46,891 bases of DNA from Methanobacteriota archaeon. Lineage in GTDB: Archaea; Thermoplasmatota; DTKX01; VGTL01. Positions 15,535-23,796 of the stretch are shown here, piece by piece. The stretch covers positions 1 to 46,891 of the forward strand of contig VGTL01000016.1 in assembly GCA_016874675.1 (NCBI GenBank), in the 5' to 3' direction. The position numbers and the translations under genes are program-made. The notes under the pieces were generated by a model. It worked only from the letters and a program-made list of their open reading frames with translations, was not told the DNA's origin and ran no database searches. Positions within the stretch are counted from its first letter, which is position 1. Each line of letters opens with the position of its first letter.

Positions 15535-15563
15535 ACTGACGCTCCTCGGGCTGAAGCCCGAGG
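15499..15563. repeat. pair of REP-like palindromes
   Basis: CCCCGGACTGAAGTCCGGGG (15499-15518) and CCTCGGGCTGAAGCCCGAGG (15544-15563) are near-perfect palindromes with the same CTGAAG centre, 25 bases apart. One lies inside the N-terminal codons of the HAD gene and the other in the 31-base gap after the L15e stop. Their shape resembles REP/BIME units. As RNA they would form two hairpins between rpl15e and the HAD gene. Confidence 0.75.
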
Positions 15564-15565
15564 TC

Positions 15566-16156
15566 TCACTTGCCCCGGCCGTCCCCGGCCCTTATCGACG
15601 GCCGGACGTGCTCGACGCCCTTGCCCTTCCAGCGCAGGCCCCGGCCCTTGTGGCCGGCCGAGGTGAGGCCCCGGAAGGCGCGCGAGCGGTGCTGCTTGTC
15701 GGCGATCCACGCTATCTTGGGATCGGCGAGCACCGCCGGGTGGGAGACGTCGACCAGTAACACCTCGAAGAACTTGTGCCGGCCGTCCTGCCCGACCCAG
15801 TAGGAGTTCAGGACCTCCATGTTCGGGTAGTGCCTCTGGGTCCTCTCCTCGGCGATGCGCTTGATGCTCTTGGACATCGTTATGCTCAGAATGCCCTTGG
15901 AGCGCGGCTTTCTGCCCTTGCGGATGGCGCGCTTGCGGAGGCCGCCGCGGCGCACCCGGGTGCGCACGATTATGAAGCCGGGCTTGGCGCGGTACCCCAG
16001 CGCCCGCGCGCGGTCCAGCCTCGTCGGCCTGTCTATGCGGTTGAAGACCGGGTCCGACCGCCACCGTATCATGCGGTCCCAGCGGAGGTCGCCCACGTAT
16101 CCCTTGTCGGACCTGTGCCACGCTTCCCCTATGTACTTGTACAGGCTCTTGGCCAT
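15566..16156 (-). CDS. rpl15e: large subunit ribosomal protein L15e
   Basis: A 196-residue basic protein with the L15e signature throughout: [76 protein letters not shown] and the C-terminal [19 protein letters not shown]15e is found in archaea and eukaryotes only and binds 23S rRNA in the large subunit. A GGTGAGG ribosome-binding site lies six bases before the ATG. It is transcribed away from the JAMM gene, with its promoter about 110 bases upstream. Confidence 0.97.
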   Translation of the reverse strand: MAKSLYKYIGEAWHRSDKGYVGDLRWDRMIRWRSDPVFNRIDRPTRLDRARALGYRAKPGFIIVRTRVRRGGLRKRAIRKGRKPRSKGILSITMSKSIKRIAEERTQRHYPNMEVLNSYWVGQDGRHKFFEVLLVDVSHPAVLADPKIAWIADKQHRSRAFRGLTSAGHKGRGLRWKGKGVEHVRPSIRAGDGRGK

Positions 16157-16267
16157 GTTCCCTCACCCCTTTTTGGCGAATTCGCCCCCTTCCCGGGGGC
16201 ACACCTTCGCGCCAGTGACGGTGATTCGGGGCCCCTGGCCCCGGCCCGGGGTCCATGAGGGATGGTG
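16157..16267 (-). promoter_or_regulatory. structured 5' leader of rpl15e
   Basis: The TATA box lies about 113 bases before the ATG, so the transcript should have a leader of about 85 bases, long for this window. On the minus strand it contains a C/G hairpin (CCCCGGGCCGGGG region, about 16230-16255), GCCCCCGGGAAGGGGGC (about 16186-16202) and the perfect palindrome GGCGAATTCGCC (16176-16187), followed by a run of five A and the ribosome-binding site. This is a plausible site for autogenous or antitermination control. Confidence 0.4.
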
Positions 16268-16299
16268 GATATAAAGACTTCGATGATTGGGTTTTAATA
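16268..16299. promoter_or_regulatory. divergent TATA boxes, rpl15e and JAMM gene
   Basis: Minus strand: TCTTTATATCC over 16268-16278 for rpl15e. Plus strand: GGGTTTTAATACC with TTTTAATA near 16291-16298, about 27-35 bases before the JAMM gene ATG at 16326, giving a nearly leaderless transcript. Confidence 0.6.
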
Positions 16300-16325
16300 C
16301 CACGAACGCCAATCCTTTTGCGCAG

Positions 16326-17129
16326 ATGCCCGAGGCCCCCAAGATAATCAAGGAGATCCGCCGGGCGGTGGAGGCGCGCCCCCCGCCCGAGGCCATCCAG
16401 CTCGACGGCGTCGACCTCGCCGAGTGGGACCTGACGGACGACTGGGTCGAGCTCTACATCTCCCACAACTGCTTTCAGAAGATGGTCAACCACTGCAACG
16501 CCTACAGGGATGAGGCCATGGAGGTCATGGGGCTGCTCCTGGGCGACGTCTTCCAGTGGCGCAACCGCATCTACACCGTGGCGGAGGACACCGTCGCCGC
16601 GGACGTCGAGGACAGCACCGCGACCTCCGTGCGCTTCGGCAACCGGGGCCTGGATGAGGTGGCCCGGGCCCTCGACGAGATGGAGTACGAGTACCTCATC
16701 GTCGGGTGGTACCACTCCCACCCCGGCTTCACCACCTTCCTTTCGGACAAGGACCTCGAGACGCAGAAGAAGAACTTCAGCAAGCCCTTCCACGCCACCA
16801 TAGTGATAGACCCGGTGAACCGCCAGTTCCGCTCCTACAAGGTGATAGACGACCAGTACATCGAGAAGCGGTTCCTGCTCTACGAGGAGAGCGCCCTGGA
16901 GAGGGAGCTTTCCGACAGGCGGAGGCTGGAGATTATGGCCTACCTGGCCTCGCTGGTCCGGAAGGGCCCCGCCGGGGGCGAGCGCCAGGCGGCGCCGGCC
17001 GTGCCCAACCCCAAGGCGGCGGACACCAGCCACCGCCTCTCCATGGAGGTCCGGCAGGCCATCCAGACCGACATCCAGAGGATGATAGACGAGCGGAACA
17101 GGCAGCTGGAGAGGCGGAAGAAGGACTGA
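16326..17129 (+). CDS. JAMM/MPN+ metalloprotease, Rpn11/JAB1-like
   Basis: A 267-residue protein with the full JAMM zinc motif: Glu66 in EVMGLLLGD, then His130, His132, Ser140 and Asp143 in HSHPGFTTFLSDKD. Such enzymes are zinc isopeptidases that remove ubiquitin-like modifiers; in archaea they can act as desampylases. The MPN core (about 40-195) is followed by a basic, probably helical C-terminal tail (about 230-267) reminiscent of Rpn11/Csn5 extensions, so it is longer than minimal archaeal JAMM proteins. The ATG at 16326 is chosen because it fits the TATA box; a TTG at 16287 lies within the promoter. It ends 12 bases from the convergent giant kelch gene. Confidence 0.9.
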   Translation: MPEAPKIIKEIRRAVEARPPPEAIQLDGVDLAEWDLTDDWVELYISHNCFQKMVNHCNAYRDEAMEVMGLLLGDVFQWRNRIYTVAEDTVAADVEDSTATSVRFGNRGLDEVARALDEMEYEYLIVGWYHSHPGFTTFLSDKDLETQKKNFSKPFHATIVIDPVNRQFRSYKVIDDQYIEKRFLLYEESALERELSDRRRLEIMAYLASLVRKGPAGGERQAAPAVPNPKAADTSHRLSMEVRQAIQTDIQRMIDERNRQLERRKKD

Positions 17130-17141
17130 GCGGGCGGTCCC

Positions 17142-20100
17142 TCAGCGGCCCCCGTCCTCGCCCGCCTTCTCGAGCATCGCCCGTATCTCGGCCACGGCGT
17201 CGATATCGTCCCGGTCCGTCACCTGCTTCATCGCGCCCTTGAGCTTGTGCGATTCGAGCTCCTTATTAAGGTCAGTCTTGAGCTCCGCAAGCATCCCCGT
17301 CAGCATCAAGACGGAATCGCTCGATACTAAAAACTCCAGGAAGCTCATCTCCGGTATTATACGGACGCGGACGACCAGTTTGTCAGGCCGGCCCTTCGCC
17401 TTCCCGTAGTACCACGCCTCCGCCCGGAACGGCCGGTCCTCCTTGAACTCCCGCACCAGCCGCACGTCGTGGTGCTGGACCGCCGCCTTGCCGATCTCGA
17501 AGGCCTTCTCCGGGGTCATCGTGGCGGGTATCGTGAATACCTTGGAATCCTTTCTGTCTAGTTGCTCGGCGGCCATGCGCTTGAGCATCGCCGTGTTGAT
17601 GTTCTCCTCGGTGAACAGGATGGGGCAGACGACGGATGTGAGCTTCCGGGGCATCTTGATGGTTTCCAGGTTGCCGTGGGCGTCCTTGAATGTCAGAACG
17701 CCTTCCAGGAATGATTCCGTGCATATCTGCGGGTCCAGGAAGAAGGCCATTGTCTTCTTTTCCTGCGGCTCCAGTATGCCCAAGACCACCTCGTCGCCCT
17801 TGCACTCGAGCGCCGGCTCGATGTGATCAAGGCGGAGCATATTCTCGTTGTATATGAGTTTGAAGGTGGTCTTCGTGACCACGGTCGTCATGTTGTTCTT
17901 GGCCGCCACCTTCAATCGCACGAACCCCTGGTAGAACTCCACCTCGCTCTTAAGCGATATATCGGCCTTTGGTTTTTCAGCGGGCTTTTCCTCGGCTACC
18001 TTGTACGCCCCCAGCTCCGACAGGAACCTCTTCGCGCCCGCAAGGTCTTTCGCATCCCCTTCCCAGACTTCCAGCACGGGGCCATACTCGCTCTCCACAT
18101 TCCTGACCGCGGCCTTCATCTCCTCCCGGAATCCCGCCGGCTCCCCGCCGGTTATGACGACGGCTATGATGACGAACTTGCCCTTCTCCAGGAGTATCTT
18201 GTCGCCCCCGAACTCCATCGACCCGAGCTCGCTCCCGCTGCCGCGGCCCATGCTGTCCTTCACAAAGGCCTGGAGCGCCGTCAGCATCGACGTGAATATG
18301 TCCACATCCATGTCCGCCTTTATCCGCCGCGTCGTGTGCTGTATCAGCCGCCCGTCGTTGTACATCAGGAAGATGTCCTCGATGGCGAAGCCTTTCGGGG
18401 CGCTCGTGGTCCCCGCTCCCAGCCCTGATGCGGCCGCCTTCTTGCGCCGGGACAGGGCGAGGGCCGCCACCCCCGCGACCACGATGACCGCCAGCGCCAG
18501 AAGCAACCACTCGGTGGTTCCGAGGCCGGCCGGCTTGGCCTCGCTCGCAGTAGTGAACGACCAGTCCACATCCTTTTCCAGCGGGTTCCCGTCCACATCC
18601 GCGGCCGTCTTGGTCACGGTCACATGGTAGGCCGTCCCGGCCCGGAACCTCTTCACCGGAGTGAATGTGAAGATCTTCCCTTCCTCGTCATAGGTCCAGT
18701 TGCCCTCAACTGACGGGGAGATCCGGAACGCGGCCAGAACCGAGGCCGCGTCCATCTGCCGGTCGAAGGCCAGGACCAGCTGGGCGTTCGTGCGGACGCC
18801 CTCTCCGGCCAGTGATCTGGTCAGAAGGCGCGGATTCCCGGTCATCCGGACGCCCACGGTAAAGCCCAACACGAAATCGTCGGCCACGCCGTCGGCCTTC
18901 CCGTTGCCGTTCCCGTCCAGAGGGTTTGCTCCCTCGTCCCTGGCGGCCGTGGTTATCGTGAGCTTGTAGGTCCCGTTCGCAAAACCGCCGGAGGGCCTGA
19001 ACTGCACGGCGAATGTCCGGTTGTTCATCCATTGCCACGAGCCCGCCACGTTGGGCGTTATCGAGCAGAACGAGCCCGGCTCCGCAAGCGCCATCGCCTC
19101 GCTGAACATTATCGTGATGTTCTTCCAGCGGTCCACGCTCGTGGCCCCGTTCGGCGGATCCGCGAACACTATTGTCGGGGGGACCCTGTCTATCTCGCCG
19201 GGAGATAGCGTCGTGAAGCTCCACCTGAACGGCCAGAACAGGTTCTTGCCCGAAATGCTCTTCGCGCCGGTCCCGACGGTCGCGTTGTAGGTCGTCTCGG
19301 GCGCCAGCGGGGAACGCAGGAAATACGTGAAATTGAACCTGACCGAATCGTTGGAGCTCTCGAAACCTCCGATGTCGACCGGCGGATCGAATACGAGCGC
19401 GGAGAATACGGACTGGGAGACCATCTCTCGGTCGAACGACAGCTGGATGGCGGGGTTCAGCGGCGTTCTGGGGCCCTTGGGCGACCACCCGATTATCCTG
19501 GGGGTGCCTGGAGGGATTTCTACATGGACGGTGAATTTCCAGACCGAGAGACCCGTCCCGTTCTCCTTGCTGTCGTTGGCGATCACTGCCCAATAATACG
19601 TTGTGCCGTTGGTGATGTTCCCGGTGTCCAAGGTCGTCTCGTTCGTCCTTGCGAAGACAGGGGGCAAGCCGGACAGGTTGAACCCGACCTCGGCCAGAAA
19701 CACGAAATAGGTCAGCTTGTCCCGGTCGGCGTCCGTCCCGGTCCAGCTGAGCTGGGTCGACATCGTGGTCACGGTTGCCCCGTCGGCCGGCTCAACCAGC
19801 GTCACCTCCGGTGGGTGGTTCGGCGGCGGCGGCGGCGGGATATCGACCCGGAACATGAAGACACTCGGCAGGGTGCTGTTCTCCTTGCCGTCGTCGGCGA
19901 TGACCGACCAGAAGTAGGTGGCCTTGTTCGTCAGGTTGTCTACCGTGACGCCGGTCTCGTTCGTGACCGCACGAACGTCGGGAAGGGAATCGAGGTAGAA
20001 CTCTTCGAAACCCAAAAAGACATAGTATTTCAACGGGTCCCGGTCTTCATCGCTCCCGTTCCATTCGAGCCTCACGGAACTGGAATTCACGGTACTGGCG

Positions 20101-22796
20101 TAGTCGGGCCGGAGAAGCTGCACGGCCGGCGCGTGGTTGGGGTGGAAGATGTTGAACACCGGCGAGATGGCTTCCGCAACGAGCGGGATGGTCCTGTTGT
20201 CGTCCCGGGCGACAATCCTGATGCGGTACATGCCGGTGCGAGCCGAGTTTGTGTCCCAATCGTATCTGCTTGCGTTGGCCGGCCAGTCCGGTTTGAGAGG
20301 GGTGCTCTTGTTGTCCTTGTCGATAAGATATATGTCGACAAATAGAGTATCACTGTCCGGGTCCAGGGCTTTCCAGGCTATTCCACGTTGACCGGTCCAG
20401 TTGCTTGCGGCGTTCGGAGAGGTTATTGTCACATTGTGAAGAAGGTTGTATCTGATTTTGATGCTCTCCAACAAAGGCGAGAGCCATTTATTCGAGGTGT
20501 TCATGAAGACCCGGTACTGCATCCACCTGCTCTTGTTGTGAAAAGAGGGAATCGCCTCGCCGCTCTTGTTGAAAAAGGTATCCGTTTTCCCGTCGGGACC
20601 GGTGAAGGAATTGTTGATCAGCGCGTCGCTCGTCGCGCCGCTCCGGAATTGGATGCCAATTTTGGTCTTTTCGGGAAGGATTGCCCCCCAGGAAATGTCG
20701 CCGAAAAAGGCCGTACCGCGGGTGTCTATTATAGGTGAGGTGTAATTGCCCGCATCGCAATAGAACTTCATATCGAAAATCCAGTTGTCTGATTTGATTT
20801 CCGCATTATCGTCAGTTCCGCCGAATAGGAGGATCGTCCGTCTTAGCTTGTCGTAGACAATCGTATGGGAATATCGGGCGGGAGGTGCCATGATCGATTT
20901 GATTTCACTCCACGTATTTGTGGTCAGGTTGAGGCACCAGGTATCATTGACCGTACTGGAGTAATATCCACCATATCTTATGACTTCATTTCGATCGTTA
21001 TCGTAAACGATGGAGAAGGATTGTCGTTTTGGGGGCTCGGTGGCTTCATACCTCGTCCAGGTATTATTTGTGAAATCGTACTTGCGGGTATCGAAGTTAT
21101 AGGTAAAAAGAAGGACCTCGCCTGTCGATTCAATATAGATCATTGAACTTGATTTATCCCGGAAGTTGGTCGAAGGTGCCATATCGGTCCAGGTGTTGGT
21201 TGTCAGGTTGTATTTCCAGGTAGCGGTACTGTAATCATCGCTGGCCTGAAGCATCATCTCCCCGGTCCTGGTGTTGTACACCATCGTTGGTACCAATCCG
21301 GCCGGTGGCGATGTGGTTGGATTCTTATTGGTCCAATTGTTGGTCGAAAGGTTATACGAAAATGTCGACGTAAGGGCGTCACCGGGCCGGGAATTGTAAA
21401 GGACCATTTCCCCGGCCCGGCTGTCGTACGCCATGAATCTTCCTGCCGAATACGATGGCCTGTATGCAAACACCGGCTCGATTCTGCGATCGTGTCCTCT
21501 GGGGCTCCTGAGCATCCAGCGATTCAGATCGGTGTTGAATGTCCAGGTGTCCCCGCAATATACCTTTGTCCCGTCCGGACGGGAACAACCATCCCACCCC
21601 CCGAAAAGAACCATTTCCCCCCTATCGCTATCGTAGGCCATATCATGAAACGCTCTGGCGGAGGGAGCATTCAGCGTCCCCATCGTCCAGTTGTTGGCGC
21701 TCAGATTATAGCTCCAGCTGTCGGCCCTCCAGTTGTAGTCCCCGAGAGGAACCCCTCCGACGAGTACTATCTCGCCGTTCTTTGAATCATAAGCCATCGT
21801 AAAGCCGTACCTCGGGCCGGGCGCCGTCCCCGGTGTCATGTTCGTCCAGGCATCATTGGTCAGGTTGTAGGTCCAGGTGTCGTTCTCCGAACGGAAAAGA
21901 TCGCCGGTATTGCCGCCAAACAGGACGGTTTCCCCATTGTTTTGGTGAAAGGCCATGGCATGATTGCTCCTTGCCGGAGGCGAGATGGCCGGATTCTTCT
22001 TGGTCCAGCTGTCCGCGCCCATATCATAAATCCAGGTTTCGTTGTTGAAGGCCGGCGTCTCGCCGCCGAAAAGGACGATGACCTTGTTGGAACTGTCATA
22101 TGCCATGGAGTGATGGGCCCTGCCCGGCGGGGGATTGGCCGGTGTCCTTTCAGTCCAGGTGTTTTTAGATAGATTGTAGCTCCAGGTGTCGTTTGACTGA
22201 AGACCGGTTGAGCCGTTGATTCCCCCGAACAGCACCGCCTCGCCTCTGGCGATGTCGTAGACCATGGAGAATCCACGCCGATATCCGGGTGAAACGGAGG
22301 GATTCATGTCCGTCCAGACCTTCGCCGTCACATTGTAAGTCCAAGTGCGACCCCCGTGCATTATCATTTTACCGTTGGCTTTGTCAAAAACCATGCAAGT
22401 CCAATCTGGACTGAAATTGGGGACATAATTGGGTTTTTCATTTTTCCAGGTGTCGGTGCCCAGATCATAGGTCCAGGTCTGGCTCGAACCAGAGGGTCCA
22501 AACCTGCCGAAAAGGACGAAAACACCGCAAGAGGAATCAAAATCGAATCCGGGCTCCCAGATAGCGCCGGGGGAACAGTTGCCGAAAGGTATCCAATTGT
22601 CCGTGGCATCGAACGCGGGCTTCAGGCCGATCGCGCCGGTCTTCGCAGTGGTGTTTTCCTCCGACCCCCCCGAAAAGCTGATTCCGGCATGAATCAGGGC
22701 ACTGCCCGCGGAGGACATTGGTGAATAGATGGGCAATAGAACACTCAATGAGAGAACAGTAGCTGCAAAGATTCGATTTCGGCGTCCGATGCGCAT
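17142..22796 (-). CDS. giant kelch receptor with membrane helix and large cytoplasmic module
   Basis: A 1,884-residue type I membrane protein. Signal peptide 1-30. Kelch blades at about 65-680 (repeated WTY/WSYNL..N.WT and VLFGG). A probable lectin-like or laminin-G-like segment is at about 680-800, then two fibronectin-like domains with HPPEVTLVEPADGATV-type starts (about 900-1100) and three Big_5-like domains (about 1105-1420). One transmembrane helix lies at about 1423-1447. The 435-residue cytoplasmic part starts with a longin/roadblock-like sensor (IEDIFLMYNDGRLIQH, about 1465-1600). A beta-sandwich with LKVAAKNNMTTVVTKTTF (about 1620-1720) recalls adaptin-ear folds, and a C-terminal alpha/beta domain follows. 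The GGAGG ribosome-binding site precedes ATG 22796. Base composition of the kelch part is clearly lower in GC than its flanks. A signalling or adhesion role is inferred. Confidence 0.8.
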   Translation of the reverse strand: MRIGRRNRIFAATVLSLSVLLPIYSPMSSAGSALIHAGISFSGGSEENTTAKTGAIGLKPAFDATDNWIPFGNCSPGAIWEPGFDFDSSCGVFVLFGRFGPSGSSQTWTYDLGTDTWKNEKPNYVPNFSPDWTCMVFDKANGKMIMHGGRTWTYNVTAKVWTDMNPSVSPGYRRGFSMVYDIARGEAVLFGGINGSTGLQSNDTWSYNLSKNTWTERTPANPPPGRAHHSMAYDSSNKVIVLFGGETPAFNNETWIYDMGADSWTKKNPAISPPARSNHAMAFHQNNGETVLFGGNTGDLFRSENDTWTYNLTNDAWTNMTPGTAPGPRYGFTMAYDSKNGEIVLVGGVPLGDYNWRADSWSYNLSANNWTMGTLNAPSARAFHDMAYDSDRGEMVLFGGWDGCSRPDGTKVYCGDTWTFNTDLNRWMLRSPRGHDRRIEPVFAYRPSYSAGRFMAYDSRAGEMVLYNSRPGDALTSTFSYNLSTNNWTNKNPTTSPPAGLVPTMVYNTRTGEMMLQASDDYSTATWKYNLTTNTWTDMAPSTNFRDKSSSMIYIESTGEVLLFTYNFDTRKYDFTNNTWTRYEATEPPKRQSFSIVYDNDRNEVIRYGGYYSSTVNDTWCLNLTTNTWSEIKSIMAPPARYSHTIVYDKLRRTILLFGGTDDNAEIKSDNWIFDMKFYCDAGNYTSPIIDTRGTAFFGDISWGAILPEKTKIGIQFRSGATSDALINNSFTGPDGKTDTFFNKSGEAIPSFHNKSRWMQYRVFMNTSNKWLSPLLESIKIRYNLLHNVTITSPNAASNWTGQRGIAWKALDPDSDTLFVDIYLIDKDNKSTPLKPDWPANASRYDWDTNSARTGMYRIRIVARDDNRTIPLVAEAISPVFNIFHPNHAPAVQLLRPDYASTVNSSSVRLEWNGSDEDRDPLKYYVFLGFEEFYLDSLPDVRAVTNETGVTVDNLTNKATYFWSVIADDGKENSTLPSVFMFRVDIPPPPPPNHPPEVTLVEPADGATVTTMSTQLSWTGTDADRDKLTYFVFLAEVGFNLSGLPPVFARTNETTLDTGNITNGTTYYWAVIANDSKENGTGLSVWKFTVHVEIPPGTPRIIGWSPKGPRTPLNPAIQLSFDREMVSQSVFSALVFDPPVDIGGFESSNDSVRFNFTYFLRSPLAPETTYNATVGTGAKSISGKNLFWPFRWSFTTLSPGEIDRVPPTIVFADPPNGATSVDRWKNITIMFSEAMALAEPGSFCSITPNVAGSWQWMNNRTFAVQFRPSGGFANGTYKLTITTAARDEGANPLDGNGNGKADGVADDFVLGFTVGVRMTGNPRLLTRSLAGEGVRTNAQLVLAFDRQMDAASVLAAFRISPSVEGNWTYDEEGKIFTFTPVKRFRAGTAYHVTVTKTAADVDGNPLEKDVDWSFTTASEAKPAGLGTTEWLLLALAVIVVAGVAALALSRRKKAAASGLGAGTTSAPKGFAIEDIFLMYNDGRLIQHTTRRIKADMDVDIFTSMLTALQAFVKDSMGRGSGSELGSMEFGGDKILLEKGKFVIIAVVITGGEPAGFREEMKAAVRNVESEYGPVLEVWEGDAKDLAGAKRFLSELGAYKVAEEKPAEKPKADISLKSEVEFYQGFVRLKVAAKNNMTTVVTKTTFKLIYNENMLRLDHIEPALECKGDEVVLGILEPQEKKTMAFFLDPQICTESFLEGVLTFKDAHGNLETIKMPRKLTSVVCPILFTEENINTAMLKRMAAEQLDRKDSKVFTIPATMTPEKAFEIGKAAVQHHDVRLVREFKEDRPFRAEAWYYGKAKGRPDKLVVRVRIIPEMSFLEFLVSSDSVLMLTGMLAELKTDLNKELESHKLKGAMKQVTDRDDIDAVAEIRAMLEKAGEDGGR

Positions 22797-23006
22797 CTAT
22801 CCCGCCTCCTTCCCTGTCTCTGGGACCGATTCTGCCACCGCGCGGACCGGTGACCTTGGGGCTTCCGTCCGCTGCATGGCTATTGGGCCGGCGGTCAGAC
22901 CGGTGCCGGGGAGAAGCTGGATTCCGGCGCCCGATATCAACGGAAGAAGGATGGGGAACAGGCATTGAACCGACGGTATGCAACGTCCCCGGGGTGGAAT
23001 GGGCAT
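22797..23006 (-). CDS. possible 69-residue upstream ORF
   Basis: A minus-strand ATG at 23006 lies about 26 bases downstream of a strong TATA-like TTATAATATTTG, as expected for a leaderless gene. The frame ends in TAG directly abutting the ATG of the giant kelch gene (TAGATG). The product is Pro/Leu-rich with one hydrophobic segment (about 15-45) and has no recognised family. It may be a small coupled gene, a leader ORF or chance. If it is not translated, the kelch gene has a leader of about 210 bases. Nothing else is visible in this part of the gap. Confidence 0.25.
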   Translation of the reverse strand: MPIPPRGRCIPSVQCLFPILLPLISGAGIQLLPGTGLTAGPIAMQRTEAPRSPVRAVAESVPETGKEAG

Positions 23007-23025
23007 GATTGGCTATCGCTTACAC

Positions 23026-23037
23026 AAATATTATAAT
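23026..23037 (-). promoter_or_regulatory. TATA-like box for the kelch receptor transcript
   Basis: TTATAATATTTG on the minus strand lies in an AT-rich island (about 23020-23062) within a GC-rich region. The expected start of transcription is near 23005, about 210 bases before the kelch ATG. On the plus strand the same island contains TATTTTTAAATAG, which is too far from the GYD gene to be its main box. Confidence 0.5.
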
Positions 23038-23087
23038 TTTGCATATTTTTAAATAGATATCCAGATTGGAGCGGTCTCGGCCCCGCC

Positions 23088-23100
23088 AAAAGCTATTAAG
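23088..23100 (+). promoter_or_regulatory. TATA box for the GYD gene
   Basis: AAAAGCTATTAAG lies about 34-46 bases before the ATG at 23134 and about 25-37 before an in-frame GTG at 23125. It matches the AAAG-C-TTAT pattern seen before other genes here. Confidence 0.5.
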
Positions 23101-23133
23101 CCCCCCCTGGCCAATACCCTTTCGGTGACCGCC

Positions 23134-23424
23134 ATGCCCCATTACATACTGCTGAGCAACCTGACCGACGACGGCTGGAAGACCGTGCGCGAGAAGCCCG
23201 ACCGCATAAAGGAAGTGAACAAGGAGATTCAGGCCCTCGGGGTGAAGGTGGTGGGCCAGTGGGCCTGCCTGGGGCCGTTCGACTTCGTCAGCATCCTCGA
23301 GGCCCCCAACAACGAGACCATCGCCAAGGTCTCCCTGGAGCTCGGCTCCCGCGGCACCATCCGCATGCAGAGCTTCGCCGCCATCCCCATCGACGAGTTC
23401 ATAGCGACGATGAAGAAGAAGTAG
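23134..23424 (+). CDS. GYD domain protein
   Basis: A 96-residue protein matching the GYD family (COG4274): an N-terminal YILLSNLTDDGWKTV strand, GVKVVGQWACLGPFDFVSILEAP in the place of the family's G-x-YD motif, ETIAKVSLELGSRGTIR, and a short acidic/basic tail. It forms a small ferredoxin-like alpha/beta fold in the cytoplasm. The biochemical role of the family is poorly known. The ATG at 23134 gives the family's usual length; a GTG three codons upstream is also possible. It stands alone, and a GGCGCAAGG repeat begins about 12 bases after its stop. Confidence 0.85.
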   Translation: MPHYILLSNLTDDGWKTVREKPDRIKEVNKEIQALGVKVVGQWACLGPFDFVSILEAPNNETIAKVSLELGSRGTIRMQSFAAIPIDEFIATMKKK

Positions 23425-23436
23425 GTGCACGCCGCG

Positions 23437-23490
23437 CAAAGGCGCAGGGCGCAGGGCGCAAGGCGCAAGGCGCAAGGAGCAGGGCGCAAC
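23437..23490. repeat. GGCGCAAGG tandem repeat, one arm
   Basis: About seven imperfect units of GGCGCAGG/GGCGCAAG follow the GYD stop codon. They match the outer left arms of the elements at 34505 and 45135, but no complementary arm follows, so this is a solo or decayed arm. It lies in a gene-free stretch (23425-23796). Confidence 0.7.
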
Positions 23491-23503
23491 GGATGAGGGA
23501 AGA

Positions 23504-23720
23504 CCCGGGCTCTAGCCCGGGGGATCCGGGCCGTCGAAGGTAGGGGCATTGTCACCCCCGACCGCAACGATATCAGAAGCGGCGGCCTTCCCCGACCGCG
23601 CAGGGCCGCCGTTGTGGTACTCTGCGGCGCGGGGGCGGAGGGGCGGCGGCGCTCGCTCGGGCTCCCTCGGGCATGGCAGGCCGTGACAGGATGTCTTTAT
23701 TGAATCCTTGCGAAGGATTC
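23504..23720. repeat. gene-free stretch with two short hairpins
   Basis: CCCGGGCTCTAGCCCGGG (23504-23521) is a perfect 18-base palindrome followed by a second CCGGG. GAATCCTTGCGAAGGATTC (23702-23720) is an eight-base-arm hairpin with a GCG loop, about 40 bases ahead of the permease promoter. Between them I see only GC-rich sequence with no convincing coding frame. Confidence 0.5.
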
Positions 23721-23760
23721 GGCGGACCCGGCCCGCCGCCCGGATGGCCTGCCGGACGGG

Positions 23761-23772
23761 AAAGCCTTATCC
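23761..23772 (+). promoter_or_regulatory. TATA-like box for the permease gene
   Basis: AAAGCCTTATCC lies 25-36 bases before the ATG at 23797, leaving no room for a ribosome-binding site, so a leaderless transcript is expected. It is nearly identical to AAACGCTTATCC before the lipoprotein gene at 44370. Confidence 0.55.
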
Positions 23773-23796
23773 GGCGGCGGGGGATGCGTCCCCTGG

